Counted from the stretch's first letter, positions 19,441 to 28,960 are shown. The stretch: DNA of 64,000 nt from Tropicimonas marinistellae (GCF_001509585.1 NZ_LNCI01000003.1:1-64000); one strand, 5' to 3'. The notes: generated by a model not told the origin, from the letters alone. A program made the numbers and translations.

Positions 19441-19857
19441 TTAGGCCTCTTCGGCGCCGCGGGCCTGAAGAACCCGGTTGGCCTTCTTGCGGACGAGCAT
19501 CGAGCGCAGGTCGTGCATGGCCAGCAACAATGCGTCGGTGACCGCTTCGAGCTCTTCGTCGGTCGCCTTGGACTGCGCCCATTGGGTTGTCAGGTTCAGA
19601 TGGTCGACGGTGCGCAGGATGTCGTCGATCTCGCGCTGCTTCAGGTGCCGCTGGCGCTCCTCCATCCAGGCACGGATCGCCGTGGTGTCGCGCTCGTCCA
19701 GCTCTCGGTTGCCCTGCGGTTTGATCTCGCCGTTGCGGATGTTGGCAACCGCGATCTGATCCATCTCGATCCGCCGCTGGCGGTTTTCGGTTTCGATCCG
19801 AAACACGGTCGCGCCGTTGTCGCGCACGCGAAAATAATACTCAGGAAGATCGCTCAT
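19441..19857 (-). CDS. Conserved hypothetical protein, charged and helical
   Basis: A 138-residue cytoplasmic protein without signal peptide or membrane helix. The N-terminal 50 residues look like a small beta-rich module (PEYYFRVRDNGATVFRIE). The rest is charged helix with TTQWAQSKATDEELEAVTD and a basic C-terminus. I do not recognise a named family. It heads a likely two-gene unit with the sulfotransferase, and a perfect 10-bp inverted repeat lies 26 bases upstream of its start. Confidence 0.75.
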   Translation of the reverse strand: MSDLPEYYFRVRDNGATVFRIETENRQRRIEMDQIAVANIRNGEIKPQGNRELDERDTTAIRAWMEERQRHLKQREIDDILRTVDHLNLTTQWAQSKATDEELEAVTDALLLAMHDLRSMLVRKKANRVLQARGAEEA

Positions 19858-19882
19858 CGGCTCTGCGTCCGGGCTTCGTTGC

Positions 19883-19911
19883 GTCGCGCCACACTAGGTG
19901 CGTGGCGCGAC
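19883..19911 (-). promoter_or_regulatory. Perfect 10-bp inverted repeat upstream of the 19857 gene
   Basis: GTCGCGCCAC (19883-19892) and GTGGCGCGAC (19902-19911) are separated by 9 bases. The element lies between the start of the hypothetical gene and the terminator of the aminotransferase gene. It could be an operator or a leader hairpin. No T-tract follows. Confidence 0.5.
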
Positions 19912-19940
19912 AGTGTCAAAGGCACGCAAGGCGCAGGACG

Positions 19941-19958
19941 CCGCCCGGGGCCGGGCGG
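19941..19958 (-). terminator. GC-rich terminator hairpin after the aminotransferase gene
   Basis: CCGCCCGG and CCGGGCGG pair around a GG centre, 10 bases past the aminotransferase stop. The stem is strong but there is no marked T-run. Confidence 0.55.
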
Positions 19959-19967
19959 CGCGGCCAT

Positions 19968-21215
<1,248 letters not shown>

Positions 21216-21268
21216 TTAGGCTTGCGCTCGAAGGCGTTCAAGGATTAACCGACGACATGGAGAACAGC

Positions 21269-21670
21269 ATGGACGATACATCGGACTGGTACAGCGCCGA
21301 ACGGGCGACCTTCGGAGACCGGGTGGCCGGCGCGCGCGAAGCGCTTGGCATGAGTCAGGCAGATATGGCCAAGCGCCTCGGCGTGAAACTCAAGACCGTG
21401 CGGGGGTGGGAAAACGATCTCAGCGAGCCGCGGGCGAACAAGCTGCAGATGCTGTCTGGCATCTTGGGCGTGTCGCTGATGTGGTTGCTGAACGGCGAGG
21501 GCGACGGCCTGGAAGGCCCTTCGGAGGAGCAGACCTTACTGGTACCCGAAGTCCGTTCGCTGTTGCTGGAGATGCGGCAGATCCGCTCGGAGGTCGACGA
21601 TGCGGCGGACCGTCTGGCGAGGGTAGAGAAAATGCTCAGGGTTGCGTTGCTGGAGGCTGGAAAGGAATGA
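21269..21670 (+). CDS. XRE-family helix-turn-helix regulator
   Basis: A 133-residue DNA-binding protein. The HTH_3 domain covers about residues 15-70 (VAGAREALGMSQADMAKRLGVKLKTVRGWEND), followed by a C-terminal amphipathic helix rich in Glu/Arg that may mediate dimerisation. The ATG at 21269 has GGAGAA at the right spacing; in-frame starts at 21200 and 21257 are less well placed. Its stop overlaps the sdhE start (ATGA), so the two genes are co-translated. Targets are unknown. Confidence 0.88.
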   Translation: MDDTSDWYSAERATFGDRVAGAREALGMSQADMAKRLGVKLKTVRGWENDLSEPRANKLQMLSGILGVSLMWLLNGEGDGLEGPSEEQTLLVPEVRSLLLEMRQIRSEVDDAADRLARVEKMLRVALLEAGKE

Positions 21671-21942
21671 CCGAAGAAAACCGTGTAGACCGCCTGAAAC
21701 GCCTGCACATGCGATCCTGGCGACGCGGCATCAAGGAGATGGACCTCGTTTTGGGCAAGTTCAGCGACGACGAGCTGGAACGCCTGTCGGAGGCCGATCT
21801 CGACCTGTATGATTTGCTTCTGCACGAGAACGACCAGGACATGCTTCGCTGGATCACGGGCCAGGACCCGGTTCCGGAACGCTATTCGGCGTTGTTCGCG
21901 CGGATCGCCGAACACGCACGTAACAGCGGGGCCGCCAGCTAG
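21667..21942 (+). CDS. sdhE: FAD assembly factor SdhE
   Basis: A 91-residue small helical protein of the SdhE/Sdh5 (DUF339) family, which helps attach FAD covalently to the succinate dehydrogenase flavoprotein. The diagnostic RGxxE motif is present (RRGIKEMD), followed by the conserved acidic and Leu-rich helices (DLDLYDLLLHENDQDMLRWI). Length is normal. The ATG overlaps the upstream XRE gene stop and has GGA directly before it. No succinate dehydrogenase genes lie in the window. Confidence 0.92.
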   Translation: MTEENRVDRLKRLHMRSWRRGIKEMDLVLGKFSDDELERLSEADLDLYDLLLHENDQDMLRWITGQDPVPERYSALFARIAEHARNSGAAS

Positions 21943-22031
21943 CGCAATCGAGCCATTTTTCGATCTGGTTTAACGGCTTATTTGGAGATTGTCGCGTAGG
22001 ACCATGGGCAGAAGCCAAGGCGGAGGCCCAT

Positions 22032-22529
22032 ATGAGTATTCACAGTAGCATGCGTGCGGGCCACGAACAGGGGTTCATGTCCGGATACCTGGAAACGCTC
22101 GCATTGGTGGAGCGGCTGCACCGGTTGTTGCTGGACGTGATCAAGGACGAGTTCGAGCGGGTCGGTATCCTGGACATCAATGCGGTTCAGGCGCTGCTGC
22201 TATTCAATATCGGCGACAACGAGGTAACGGCCGGCGAATTGAAAACGCGCGGCTACTACCAGGGGTCCAACGTATCCTACAATCTCAAGAAGCTGGTGGA
22301 GACGGGCTACATGCACCATCAGCGTTGCGAGATCGACCGCCGGGCCGTTCGTGTGCGGCTGACGGAAAAGGGCAGGGGCATTCGGGGCATCGTGAACGAA
22401 TTGTTCGAACGTCACGCGCGGGGCTTGATCGAACGCGAGGTCATCGGCTTCGAAGGGCTGGAAGATATCACCATGTCGCTTCGCCGGGTCGAGCGCTACT
22501 GGACGGACCAGATCCGCTACATTTACTGA
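22032..22529 (+). CDS. ldtR: MarR-family winged-helix regulator, LdtR-like
   Basis: A 165-residue MarR-type dimeric regulator. The segments YLETLALVERLHRLLLDVIKD, DINAVQALLLFNIGDNEVTAGEL and GYYQGSNVSYNLKKLVETGY closely follow the alphaproteobacterial LdtR group, which in Liberibacter and rhizobia controls an L,D-transpeptidase gene and osmotic stress tolerance (known for the family, from memory). The ATG at 22032 follows CGGAGG. It is monocistronic and ends in a strong terminator-like hairpin. The regulated gene is not in the window. Confidence 0.85.
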   Translation: MSIHSSMRAGHEQGFMSGYLETLALVERLHRLLLDVIKDEFERVGILDINAVQALLLFNIGDNEVTAGELKTRGYYQGSNVSYNLKKLVETGYMHHQRCEIDRRAVRVRLTEKGRGIRGIVNELFERHARGLIEREVIGFEGLEDITMSLRRVERYWTDQIRYIY

Positions 22530-22596
22530 AGTTTTTTCCGGGCGCCGACATGGCGTTCGGCAGGTCGACGGGCTTGAGTGGGCGCCCGCTTGACCC

Positions 22597-22646
22597 TCGG
22601 CAATTGTCGTGCCCTTGGGCAGGCGCGACAATTGCCGTGCTTTTTG
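22597..22646 (+). terminator. Intrinsic terminator after ldtR
   Basis: CGGCAATTGTCG (22598-22609) pairs perfectly with CGACAATTGCCG (22626-22637), and the inner GCCC-TT-GGGC forms a second small hairpin. A TGCTTTTTG run follows. Each arm is itself nearly palindromic around CAATTG, so a protein-binding role is an alternative reading. Confidence 0.7.
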
Positions 22647-22820
22647 TTCGTCGGCAGCCACGTGGGTACTTGCAACGAGGATAGTCAAAGCACCGCCTCG
22701 GATGCGGAGCCCGCCGGCGTTTGGCGACCGCGGCATGACTCAGGAGTGATCGGACGGGTTTGCGTTGAAAACGGAGTCGCGAAGCGGGTGGCAACCAAAA
22801 ATGGGGCCAAGTGCCCTGCA

Positions 22821-23708
22821 TCATGGTCGATGCGCGGTGGCACTTCGAACCTCTGACGACACTGCGGTCATGCCCGGAACGGGTTTTGTGACGTCTGGCA
22901 CGGATATTGTGACCTCTGGACCGGGCGCGGCATTCCTTGATCCGGGGGCCGTTGTCCCCTCAGGGGGGCGCGAGGTGGTCGTGTTTCGGTTTCGCGCACC
23001 GATGTTGCCCAGAACGATAACATCGAGTTCCCGGATGAGTTTGCGGCGCATCGCCTCCGCAAATGCAGTGTAACCGTCGGCCAGTTCCACGAAAGCGCCC
23101 CTGCCGTAGATCACGTGATGCCGGAAGTAGCGGAGCAAACCCTGCGTTTCGCCCGCCATTGCGCCGAAGGCCGTGCTGTACCCGGGGCCGATGACCAGAG
23201 CGTTGACTTGCATGTCCGATAGATGCGGCCGGGCATCCTGCGGACGCGGACCATCGTTGTTGCGCCCGTCTCCCGAGATGTCGATGACGCGTCTTGCACA
23301 ATCGGGCCCCTCATCGGCGCGGTCCTGGCCGAACCGTAATGCCGCCCCGATCGCAGTGCTGACGGGGGCTTCTCGCCGCGCGGTTTCGCGCAGCAGATCT
23401 GCGACAGCTGCGACGTCGCGCTCGGCCTGCATGGTCCACCAATCGACCAGAACACGCTGGTAGCCGTGTCCGCTCCACTCGTAGACAGAGAGCACGACAG
23501 GCACCGCGGGCATGGAGAGCAGCGCTGCCTGTACCTCGGGCTCTTCCAGCGCCCACGCCAACCCGTCCATCTGTAGTCGGTACTCGCTCGCATCGACGGA
23601 CCCGGACACGTCGAGCGCCAGTTGCAACGACAGCCTGCACGACGCCTGCGCCGTGCCGGCCAGGGCCGACAGGGCGGCGATGGCCAGCCCGCCGGCCAGC
23701 CGGGTCAG
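22821..23708 (-). CDS. DUF1194 secreted von Willebrand factor A-like protein
   Basis: A DUF1194 protein with a VWA-like fold and the metal-ion site DVSGSVD near the N-terminus. It is predicted to be periplasmic. In frame, a signal peptide precedes the domain (LAGGLAIAALSALAGTAQA) with a Cys soon after. No ATG, GTG or TTG exists upstream of that signal. The first canonical start, the TTG at 23627, would remove it. I therefore extend to a CTG at 23708-23706, 4 bases after the stop of the upstream glyoxalase gene, where reinitiation is plausible. The C-terminus (about 45 residues, Thr/Pro/Val-rich) is longer than the family core. The start is unsettled; the gene itself is secure. Confidence 0.8.
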   Translation of the reverse strand: MTRLAGGLAIAALSALAGTAQASCRLSLQLALDVSGSVDASEYRLQMDGLAWALEEPEVQAALLSMPAVPVVLSVYEWSGHGYQRVLVDWWTMQAERDVAAVADLLRETARREAPVSTAIGAALRFGQDRADEGPDCARRVIDISGDGRNNDGPRPQDARPHLSDMQVNALVIGPGYSTAFGAMAGETQGLLRYFRHHVIYGRGAFVELADGYTAFAEAMRRKLIRELDVIVLGNIGARNRNTTTSRPPEGTTAPGSRNAAPGPEVTISVPDVTKPVPGMTAVSSEVRSATAHRP

Positions 23709-23712
23709 AGCC

Positions 23713-24141
23713 TTACCAGTGACCGGTGTTCTCCATGCTTGTCCATGGTTCGGCCGGCGCCAGCGCGTCGCCCATCTGCAGCAGTTCGACTGAGATGTTG
23801 TCGGGCGACCGCACGAAAGCCATGCGCCCGTCGCGCGGTGGCCGGTTGATGGTTACGCCATTGTCCATCAGATGCTGGCACATCTCGTAGATGTTCCCCA
23901 CCGCATAGGCGAGATGCCCGAAATGCCGGCTGTCCGAGGGCAGGCCCTCGTCGCCGTCCCAATTGTACGTCAGTTCCACAGGGCACTCCGGTTGGCCCGG
24001 TGGCGACATGAACACGAGCGTGAAACGGCCGCCCTCGCTCTCGGTGCGGCGGGTTTCCTCCAATCCGAGCAACTCGAAGAAAGCTATGGATTTTTCCAGG
24101 TCTTTGACGCGCACCATCGTGTGCAGATATTTCACGTCCAC
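23713..24141 (-). CDS. gloA: Lactoylglutathione lyase (glyoxalase I)
   Basis: A 142-residue VOC-fold metalloenzyme that isomerises the methylglyoxal-glutathione hemithioacetal to S-lactoylglutathione. Four metal ligands are visible in the expected order: His in KYLHTMVRV, Glu in VELTYNWD, His in FGHLAYAV and Glu in SVELLQ. The GTG at 24141 is preferred because GAGGGAG precedes it at correct spacing and the product then starts at the usual family position; the in-frame ATG at 24195 adds 18 residues without similarity. The DUF1194 gene follows closely. Confidence 0.88.
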   Translation of the reverse strand: MDVKYLHTMVRVKDLEKSIAFFELLGLEETRRTESEGGRFTLVFMSPPGQPECPVELTYNWDGDEGLPSDSRHFGHLAYAVGNIYEMCQHLMDNGVTINRPPRDGRMAFVRSPDNISVELLQMGDALAPAEPWTSMENTGHW

Positions 24142-24228
24142 CGCGTGTCTCCCTCGCGTTTCCGGTGAAGATACACTAGCGCGCGGCACGCGCATGGCAA
24201 CCGGGATCGACCCGGAGGAGGGCGATGG

Positions 24229-25689
24229 TCAAAACGCGGAGCGGAAGCCGAAGTTCACACCTGTCTCGACGATGTCGAAACGGTCCAGGTTGGAGCGTGT
24301 CTCGGCATGGCTGATCGTGACGGTCGGTGAAAACCCGTAGTAGTCGATTTCTTCGAACCAGAGCCGCATGGCGAGGCGCCCGCGAAGATCCTCTCGGTTC
24401 GTTTCGTATTCGAAAATCGGAAGAACGGTCGTGTCGTCGCCAATCGTCACCGGATCACCCAGCCTGTATTGCGGGTACTCGGGGTAACGTGTCTTCTGCA
24501 CATCCGCTTCAAACGTGATCCGGACGCCATGGATTGGCTCGGCAAGCGTGTATCCGACGCCGCCATGAATGCGGTCTCGCTTCAGAGACCTTTCTCGGGA
24601 ACTGGTGTCGAGGATCCCCATCGAGAGCCGCAGGCTGGCGCCGCTTTGTAGCTCGTGGAAAAGCGTGGCGTTGGCGCTGAGTGTCTGAGACGTGGCATCG
24701 TCGGTCACGCGGCGGAAACCTTCTGCGCCGGCGTCGAGACGAAGAATGGTCGACTTGTTCAGGACGAAGGGCTTCGCGATGCCTGCACGGGTATAGCGCG
24801 AGTAATCCTCCAGGCCGTACCAACTGCGCCCGGACAGAAGATTGAACTCCAGCGGCGTTTTCCAGTCGTCGGCGCGCCACTTGTGAACGAGGCCCAGGGC
24901 GACGGACGAATAGGCGTAGTCGCTTCCCGATGCATCCGGTGCTTGTGCCTGCGCGTCGTCCGAGAGCGCGTAGGTCTGGCCGAAGAGATGCAGGCCTGCG
25001 GAGGTCTCGTGCCGCTCGCCTTCCGAGAAGCGATAGCGCGTGGTCAGACCGCTGGTGAGCTGAAGCCCGGAAAGCGCGCGGGCATCTCCGGATATCGCGC
25101 CCTGGTTGCCGCCCGAACTGATCGTGTCATTGGCCGATCCGTTGTTCACATTCGACGTCGGGGAGACGGAGAAACTGAGATTCGTGGACCAGGGGTTCCG
25201 GTCACGCACGTAGCGGTAGTCTCGGGCCGCGATGGCCTTTGCCTCTTCGTCGGGTGCGTACTGCGCCGCCATGCGCAGCCAGAGTTGCGAGCGCGTGCGT
25301 GCTCCCTTGGACGCATAGGCCTGGGCCCGGACCATCGCGGCCGCGAAGATCTCCTCGTCGGTATCGGCGAGACCATACGCCTCGCGCGCGGCGTCGAGCG
25401 CGGCGTCGTAGCGGCCGAGGTCGCGCAACGCCTGCGACTTCAGGATCAGCGCGTCGATATCCTGAGGATCGCGACTGAGCAGCGCTTCGGCCAGTTGCAG
25501 AGCCTGGTTCGGCTGTCCGGTCTGCAGGGAGAGCTTGGCGGCGGCCCGCATTTGCGGCGGGGTCAGCGTTACCGGCTCCGCCGAAGCGGCAATGGCGCCC
25601 CCCAAAACTAGGGAGGCGCCAAGAAGAAGGGAAAGCAAGCGGCGGGTGCCGGGCCCGCGCTGCCCGTTATCGGCTGAGGATAAAGCCAC
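24229..25689 (-). CDS. Slam-type surface lipoprotein assembly modifier (type XI secretion)
   Basis: A 486-residue outer-membrane protein with a Sec signal peptide (LLSLLLGASLVLGGAIAASA). A periplasmic TPR region follows (about 45-165; AAKLSLQTGQPNQALQLAEALLS and the next helices), then a C-terminal beta-barrel of about 310 residues with alternating aromatic strands ending GVNFGFRSAF. This is the DUF560/Slam architecture, which flips specific lipoproteins to the cell surface. The GTG at 25689 lies 23 bases inside the upstream lipoprotein gene, so the two genes overlap and are coupled. Context makes that lipoprotein its client. Confidence 0.82.
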   Translation of the reverse strand: MALSSADNGQRGPGTRRLLSLLLGASLVLGGAIAASAEPVTLTPPQMRAAAKLSLQTGQPNQALQLAEALLSRDPQDIDALILKSQALRDLGRYDAALDAAREAYGLADTDEEIFAAAMVRAQAYASKGARTRSQLWLRMAAQYAPDEEAKAIAARDYRYVRDRNPWSTNLSFSVSPTSNVNNGSANDTISSGGNQGAISGDARALSGLQLTSGLTTRYRFSEGERHETSAGLHLFGQTYALSDDAQAQAPDASGSDYAYSSVALGLVHKWRADDWKTPLEFNLLSGRSWYGLEDYSRYTRAGIAKPFVLNKSTILRLDAGAEGFRRVTDDATSQTLSANATLFHELQSGASLRLSMGILDTSSRERSLKRDRIHGGVGYTLAEPIHGVRITFEADVQKTRYPEYPQYRLGDPVTIGDDTTVLPIFEYETNREDLRGRLAMRLWFEEIDYYGFSPTVTISHAETRSNLDRFDIVETGVNFGFRSAF

Positions 25690-26770
25690 CGGTTTCTCGC
25701 ACGGTCACGCTTTCGTAGCGGGGGTCTTCGCTTTCGACGACGATCACGCCGACGATTTCCTCTGCGTCGTCCCCGGAGATCACAGCGTAGTAGTTGCCCG
25801 ACTCGAACTCTTCCAGCGAGTCGCCTGTGCCCGGCTTCCAGGAGTTGATCTCGCCCGCAATCTCGCCGTTCTTGTCCAGATGGCCCGGGCCAACCTTGAA
25901 GATCAGGGTCGGAAGGGCTGTCACCGTGGAGCCGGTATCGGCTGCAAGTGCATCGAGGATGTCTTGCGTAACTTCGTTGCCGTCGATGTCGAAGATCGCG
26001 CGGTCGGTGACGTAGCCTTTCACCGCGCCGCCGTTGTCGAAATCCTCGAAGTCGATGTCGACATTCATCGTACCGGTGGAGTATTCCACGCCGTCGCGGC
26101 CGTTGAAGTCGCGCAGGCCGGCATAGTCGCCCTCGTAGGTGGCCTGGCCTTCGGTCGGCAGCACGACGCTCCCGTCACGCTCGTAGATGAAGCCGCCATA
26201 CCCGTAATCCACGTAGGCACCAGTCCGCACGATCGCAAACCGCGTCGCGCCGGACCGGCTCACGCCGTAGATCGCCTTGTGCGGGAACTGCTCGATCTCT
26301 TCGCCGGAGAGAGGGTCGACGACCGTGTCCACCGCCTCGTAGACCGCGAAGGGCCCGAGGCTGCCAACGGCCACGCCGCGGGTGTAGGGGGTCGCTTCCG
26401 TGCCGTCGAAACCGAGGTTGTTCACCAGGAAGGTGTCGGTGTCGGAATCGTAGCTGACCTGCCGCGCAAATCCGGTGCCGGCATCCTCGTCATAGGCCTC
26501 GTAGCGGATGATGCCCTTCTTGGCCGAGGGGCTCGTGGTGCCCGGCGGCAGATCGCTGTCGCCGTCGATGCTTCCGTCGTCGCCGTCATCGGTGTCGTCG
26601 CCGTCGTCACCGTCATCGGTATCGTCGCCGTCGTCACCGTCACCGGTGTCGCCGTCGTCCCCATCTTCGGCGGTATCCTCGCCGTTGAAGACAGGGTTAC
26701 TGCCGCTGCCGTCGCTGCATGCCGCAAGCACACCAAGCAGCGCTAGGATTAGCGCCAGGTTCTTTGTCAT
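25667..26770 (-). CDS. Slam-dependent surface lipoprotein with TbpB-like barrel domain
   Basis: A 367-residue lipoprotein. The signal peptide ends in the lipobox LAAC, followed by an acidic Asp/Gly/Thr repeat linker (about residues 28-75) acting as a flexible stalk, then a soluble beta-rich domain. The late segment ATYEGDYAGLRDFNG...STGTMNVDIDF and IAGEINSW resembles the eight-stranded C-terminal barrel found in transferrin-binding protein B and other Slam clients. The ligand is unknown; no TonB receptor gene is adjacent. The ATG at 26770 begins the signal peptide; the earlier in-frame start at 26812 is rejected for that reason. It is first in the operon with the Slam gene. Confidence 0.82.
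   Translation of the reverse strand: MTKNLALILALLGVLAACSDGSGSNPVFNGEDTAEDGDDGDTGDGDDGDDTDDGDDGDDTDDGDDGSIDGDSDLPPGTTSPSAKKGIIRYEAYDEDAGTGFARQVSYDSDTDTFLVNNLGFDGTEATPYTRGVAVGSLGPFAVYEAVDTVVDPLSGEEIEQFPHKAIYGVSRSGATRFAIVRTGAYVDYGYGGFIYERDGSVVLPTEGQATYEGDYAGLRDFNGRDGVEYSTGTMNVDIDFEDFDNGGAVKGYVTDRAIFDIDGNEVTQDILDALAADTGSTVTALPTLIFKVGPGHLDKNGEIAGEINSWKPGTGDSLEEFESGNYYAVISGDDAEEIVGVIVVESEDPRYESVTVRETGGFILSR
26569..26687 (-). repeat. Tandem repeat encoding the Asp/Gly/Thr stalk
   Basis: A short tandem array encoding DGDDGDDTD-type units inside the lipoprotein gene. On the + strand it reads as recurring GTCGCCGTCGTCACCGTCAT. Such arrays vary in copy number, so stalk length may differ between strains. 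Confidence 0.7.
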
Positions 26771-26969
26771 TGGACTGCTCTGCCTCGGTTCGTTTTGCCC
26801 AATGGTGCGCAAGCCCGGGCCGGCAAGTCAACTGTCAAGCCATTGACGATACGCGATTCGCCCCACCTGTGACTCTTCTGCGTCCACCACCGCATATGGA
26901 GGTTTTCTGCGCCGCGATCCATAGATATGGTGTGCGCAACACCCCACCGAGACAGAAGGGAATCGCCCC

Positions 26970-27875
26970 ATGCCGCTGACCGAAGACCAGATCGCCGAAA
27001 TCGCCGCCCAACGGTCGGTAAGCCAGCCCACGATGCGCGCAACCGCGCCGGGCATGGAGAAGCATCTCTACACGGCATACGAGGTGCTCGACCACGGTTT
27101 CGTACGGGTCATCGACTACATGGGCGACGATGCCGCCATCGTCCAGGCGGCCCGCGTCTCCTACGGGGCGGGGACGAAAAAGTCCCGCGACGACAGCGGC
27201 TTGATCCGCTACCTGATGCGGCACTGGCACTCCACGCCCTTCGAGATGTGCGAGGTCAAGTTGCATGTGAAGCTGCCGGTTTTCGTGGCGCGCCAGTGGA
27301 TCCGCCACCGCACCGCCAACGTCAACGAATACTCGGCGCGTTACTCCATCCTCGACCGGGAATTTTACATCCCCGCGCCGGAACAGCTCGCCGCGCAATC
27401 GACCGTGAACAACCAGGGCCGCGGTGCGGTACTGGAAGGGGCCGAGGCCGCGAAGGTGCTGGAGATCCTGAAGGGCGATGCCGGCCGCGCCTACGATCAC
27501 TACGAGGAAATGCTGAGCCAGGAGGGCCAGGCCGGGCTGGCGCGGGAACTGGCGCGGATGAACCTGCCGGCGAATGTCTACACCCAATGGTACTGGAAGG
27601 TGGACCTGCACAACCTCTTCCACTTCCTGCGCCTGCGGGCGGACGAACACGCGCAATACGAAATCCGCGTCTACGCCGAGACCATCTGCAAGATCGTCGC
27701 CGACTGGGTGCCCGCCGCCTACGGCGCCTTCGAGGATTACCGGCTGGGCGGGGTGAACCTCTCGGCGAAAGCCTTGGACTGCGTGAAACGGATGCTGAAG
27801 GGGGAAGCGGTGACGCAGGAGAACTCCGGGATGTCCAAGGGGGAATGGCGGGAGTTTGAGGGGTTGCTGGGGTGA
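26970..27875 (+). CDS. thyX: Flavin-dependent thymidylate synthase
   Basis: A 301-residue FAD-dependent enzyme making dTMP from dUMP using methylene-tetrahydrofolate and NADPH. The signature [14 protein letters not shown] is present at about residues 110-123, with the nucleotide-contacting HWHSTPFE just before and the C-terminal [12 protein letters not shown] helix. Length is normal for the alphaproteobacterial form. The ATG at 26970 lies 7 bases after a GGGAATCGCC leader. The stop codon overlaps a GTG that could start the following frameshifted gene. Confidence 0.95.
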   Translation: MPLTEDQIAEIAAQRSVSQPTMRATAPGMEKHLYTAYEVLDHGFVRVIDYMGDDAAIVQAARVSYGAGTKKSRDDSGLIRYLMRHWHSTPFEMCEVKLHVKLPVFVARQWIRHRTANVNEYSARYSILDREFYIPAPEQLAAQSTVNNQGRGAVLEGAEAAKVLEILKGDAGRAYDHYEEMLSQEGQAGLARELARMNLPANVYTQWYWKVDLHNLFHFLRLRADEHAQYEIRVYAETICKIVADWVPAAYGAFEDYRLGGVNLSAKALDCVKRMLKGEAVTQENSGMSKGEWREFEGLLG

Positions 27876-28429
27876 ATTCCGAGGCGAGTGTACCTCGTAT
27901 TGTCGCATCAGCCGCAAGTTCTACTGCGTTCCTAAGCGCTTTTTTTGGCTGTTTCTTGGCGTCGTGGCTGGTGCGCTCATTCAGCACTACCTGAATTGGC
28001 TTTCTGGCCGTCGGCAAGCGAAGCTGGCTTTCGAAGCGCTAAAGACAGAAATTGCTCACAACATAAAGGAGGCCAATGCCGTAAAAAAAGTTGGCGGAGC
28101 TGCGAGAGGACATTGGTAGTGGTCAGTTAGAAGAATCTAATTTGTTCGTTCCCATGCATAGGTTTGACTATTTGGCGATCTCTCCGCTCGTCAAGTCCGG
28201 CCATTTTTATGTCCTCCTGGGGCCTGAACGATTTTCTCAATACCTTGAATTCATGTATTTATTTTTAGTGTGCAATGCCGAGATATCCACCCAACAGATG
28301 AGGCGTTACCACAGTGAAAATAGATCAATTTCCTATATTAAATGGCTGGATGAAAAGGCTGAAAGGCTAATATCAGAGCTTACAGAGATAGGAAGTGGAA
28401 AGATTCGACGTGGGCGTTTAATCACCTAG
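27872..28429 (+). pseudogene. Low-GC membrane-anchored hypothetical protein, two frameshifts
   Basis: Three overlapping frames together read as one protein of about 185 residues. From a GTG at 27872 (overlapping the thyX stop) the frame gives an Ala/Ser-rich N-terminus. At the T7 run 27940-27946 continuity passes to the frame encoding FFWLFLGVVAGALIQHYLNWL, a membrane helix, then a charged helix. At the A7 run 28083-28089 it passes to the frame beginning KLAELREDIGSG and runs to the stop at 28429. Each junction is one base off in a homopolymer, consistent with decay, sequencing error or slippage. The low GC and lack of recognisable homology suggest a transferred accessory gene. The function is unknown. 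Confidence 0.6.
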
Positions 28430-28470
28430 TGGTCCGCCCGGGCGACCAGCCCGGGCCGCGCCCGACCCTC

Positions 28471-28586
28471 CCCCCGGGAGGGCGCTTTGGCGATGCGGCA
28501 CGCCGCACGCGCGTCATCCGGGCTTTCGAGATAAAGCGCCGACCACGGGCGGGGCGGACGCCCACCCAGGGTCGGGCGCGGCCCTT
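28471..28586 (+). repeat. Dispersed intergenic repeat, copy 2
   Basis: It matches 13654-13769 in block order: CCCCGGGAGGGCGCTTTGGCGATG, a GGCTTTCGAGATAAAGCGC block, and GCCCACCCAGGGTCGGGCGCGG. It is preceded at 28444-28463 by a segment shared with the 13558 repeat. It starts 42 bases after the frameshifted gene's stop. Confidence 0.7.
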
Positions 28587-28640
28587 CCCGCGCTTGGTTG
28601 CGTTTGAGATCGAGCGGGCACGGTTGGTTCGTCCCGAACC

Positions 28641-28761
28641 GCCCCGCGGGAGGGCGCTTTGGCGACGCGGCACACCGCACGCGCGTCCTGCGGGCTTTAG
28701 ATACAAAGCGCGGACCTCGGGCGGGGCGGACGCCCTCCAAAGGGGCGGGTGCGGCCCTTCT
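28641..28761 (+). repeat. Dispersed intergenic repeat, copy 3
   Basis: A tandem neighbour of copy 2 with the same blocks: CGCGGGAGGGCGCTTTGGCGA, GGCACACCGCACGCGCGTC, TTTAGATACAAAGCGCGGAC, and a diverged GGGGCGGGTGCGGCCC end. The rest of the gap to 28960 shows no gene; it should hold the promoter of the zinc-finger gene. Confidence 0.68.
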
Positions 28762-28960
28762 CGCTCCGGGGCGGACGGCCTCTCGTGTGGGGGATTTGCA
28801 GCCGGGGCGCGTGACGGTCAGGAGCCAGCTGATTACCCGCGCCCCGCTGCCTGCCCGGTGTAGCGCCCAATCCGTTAGCGTTGCGTAAACGCGCCGCGCG
28901 ATGCTCCGGTGCTCGGGGCGGCGGCTTGCGCAACGCTGCGGGGCCTGCCACCCTCCGGAC

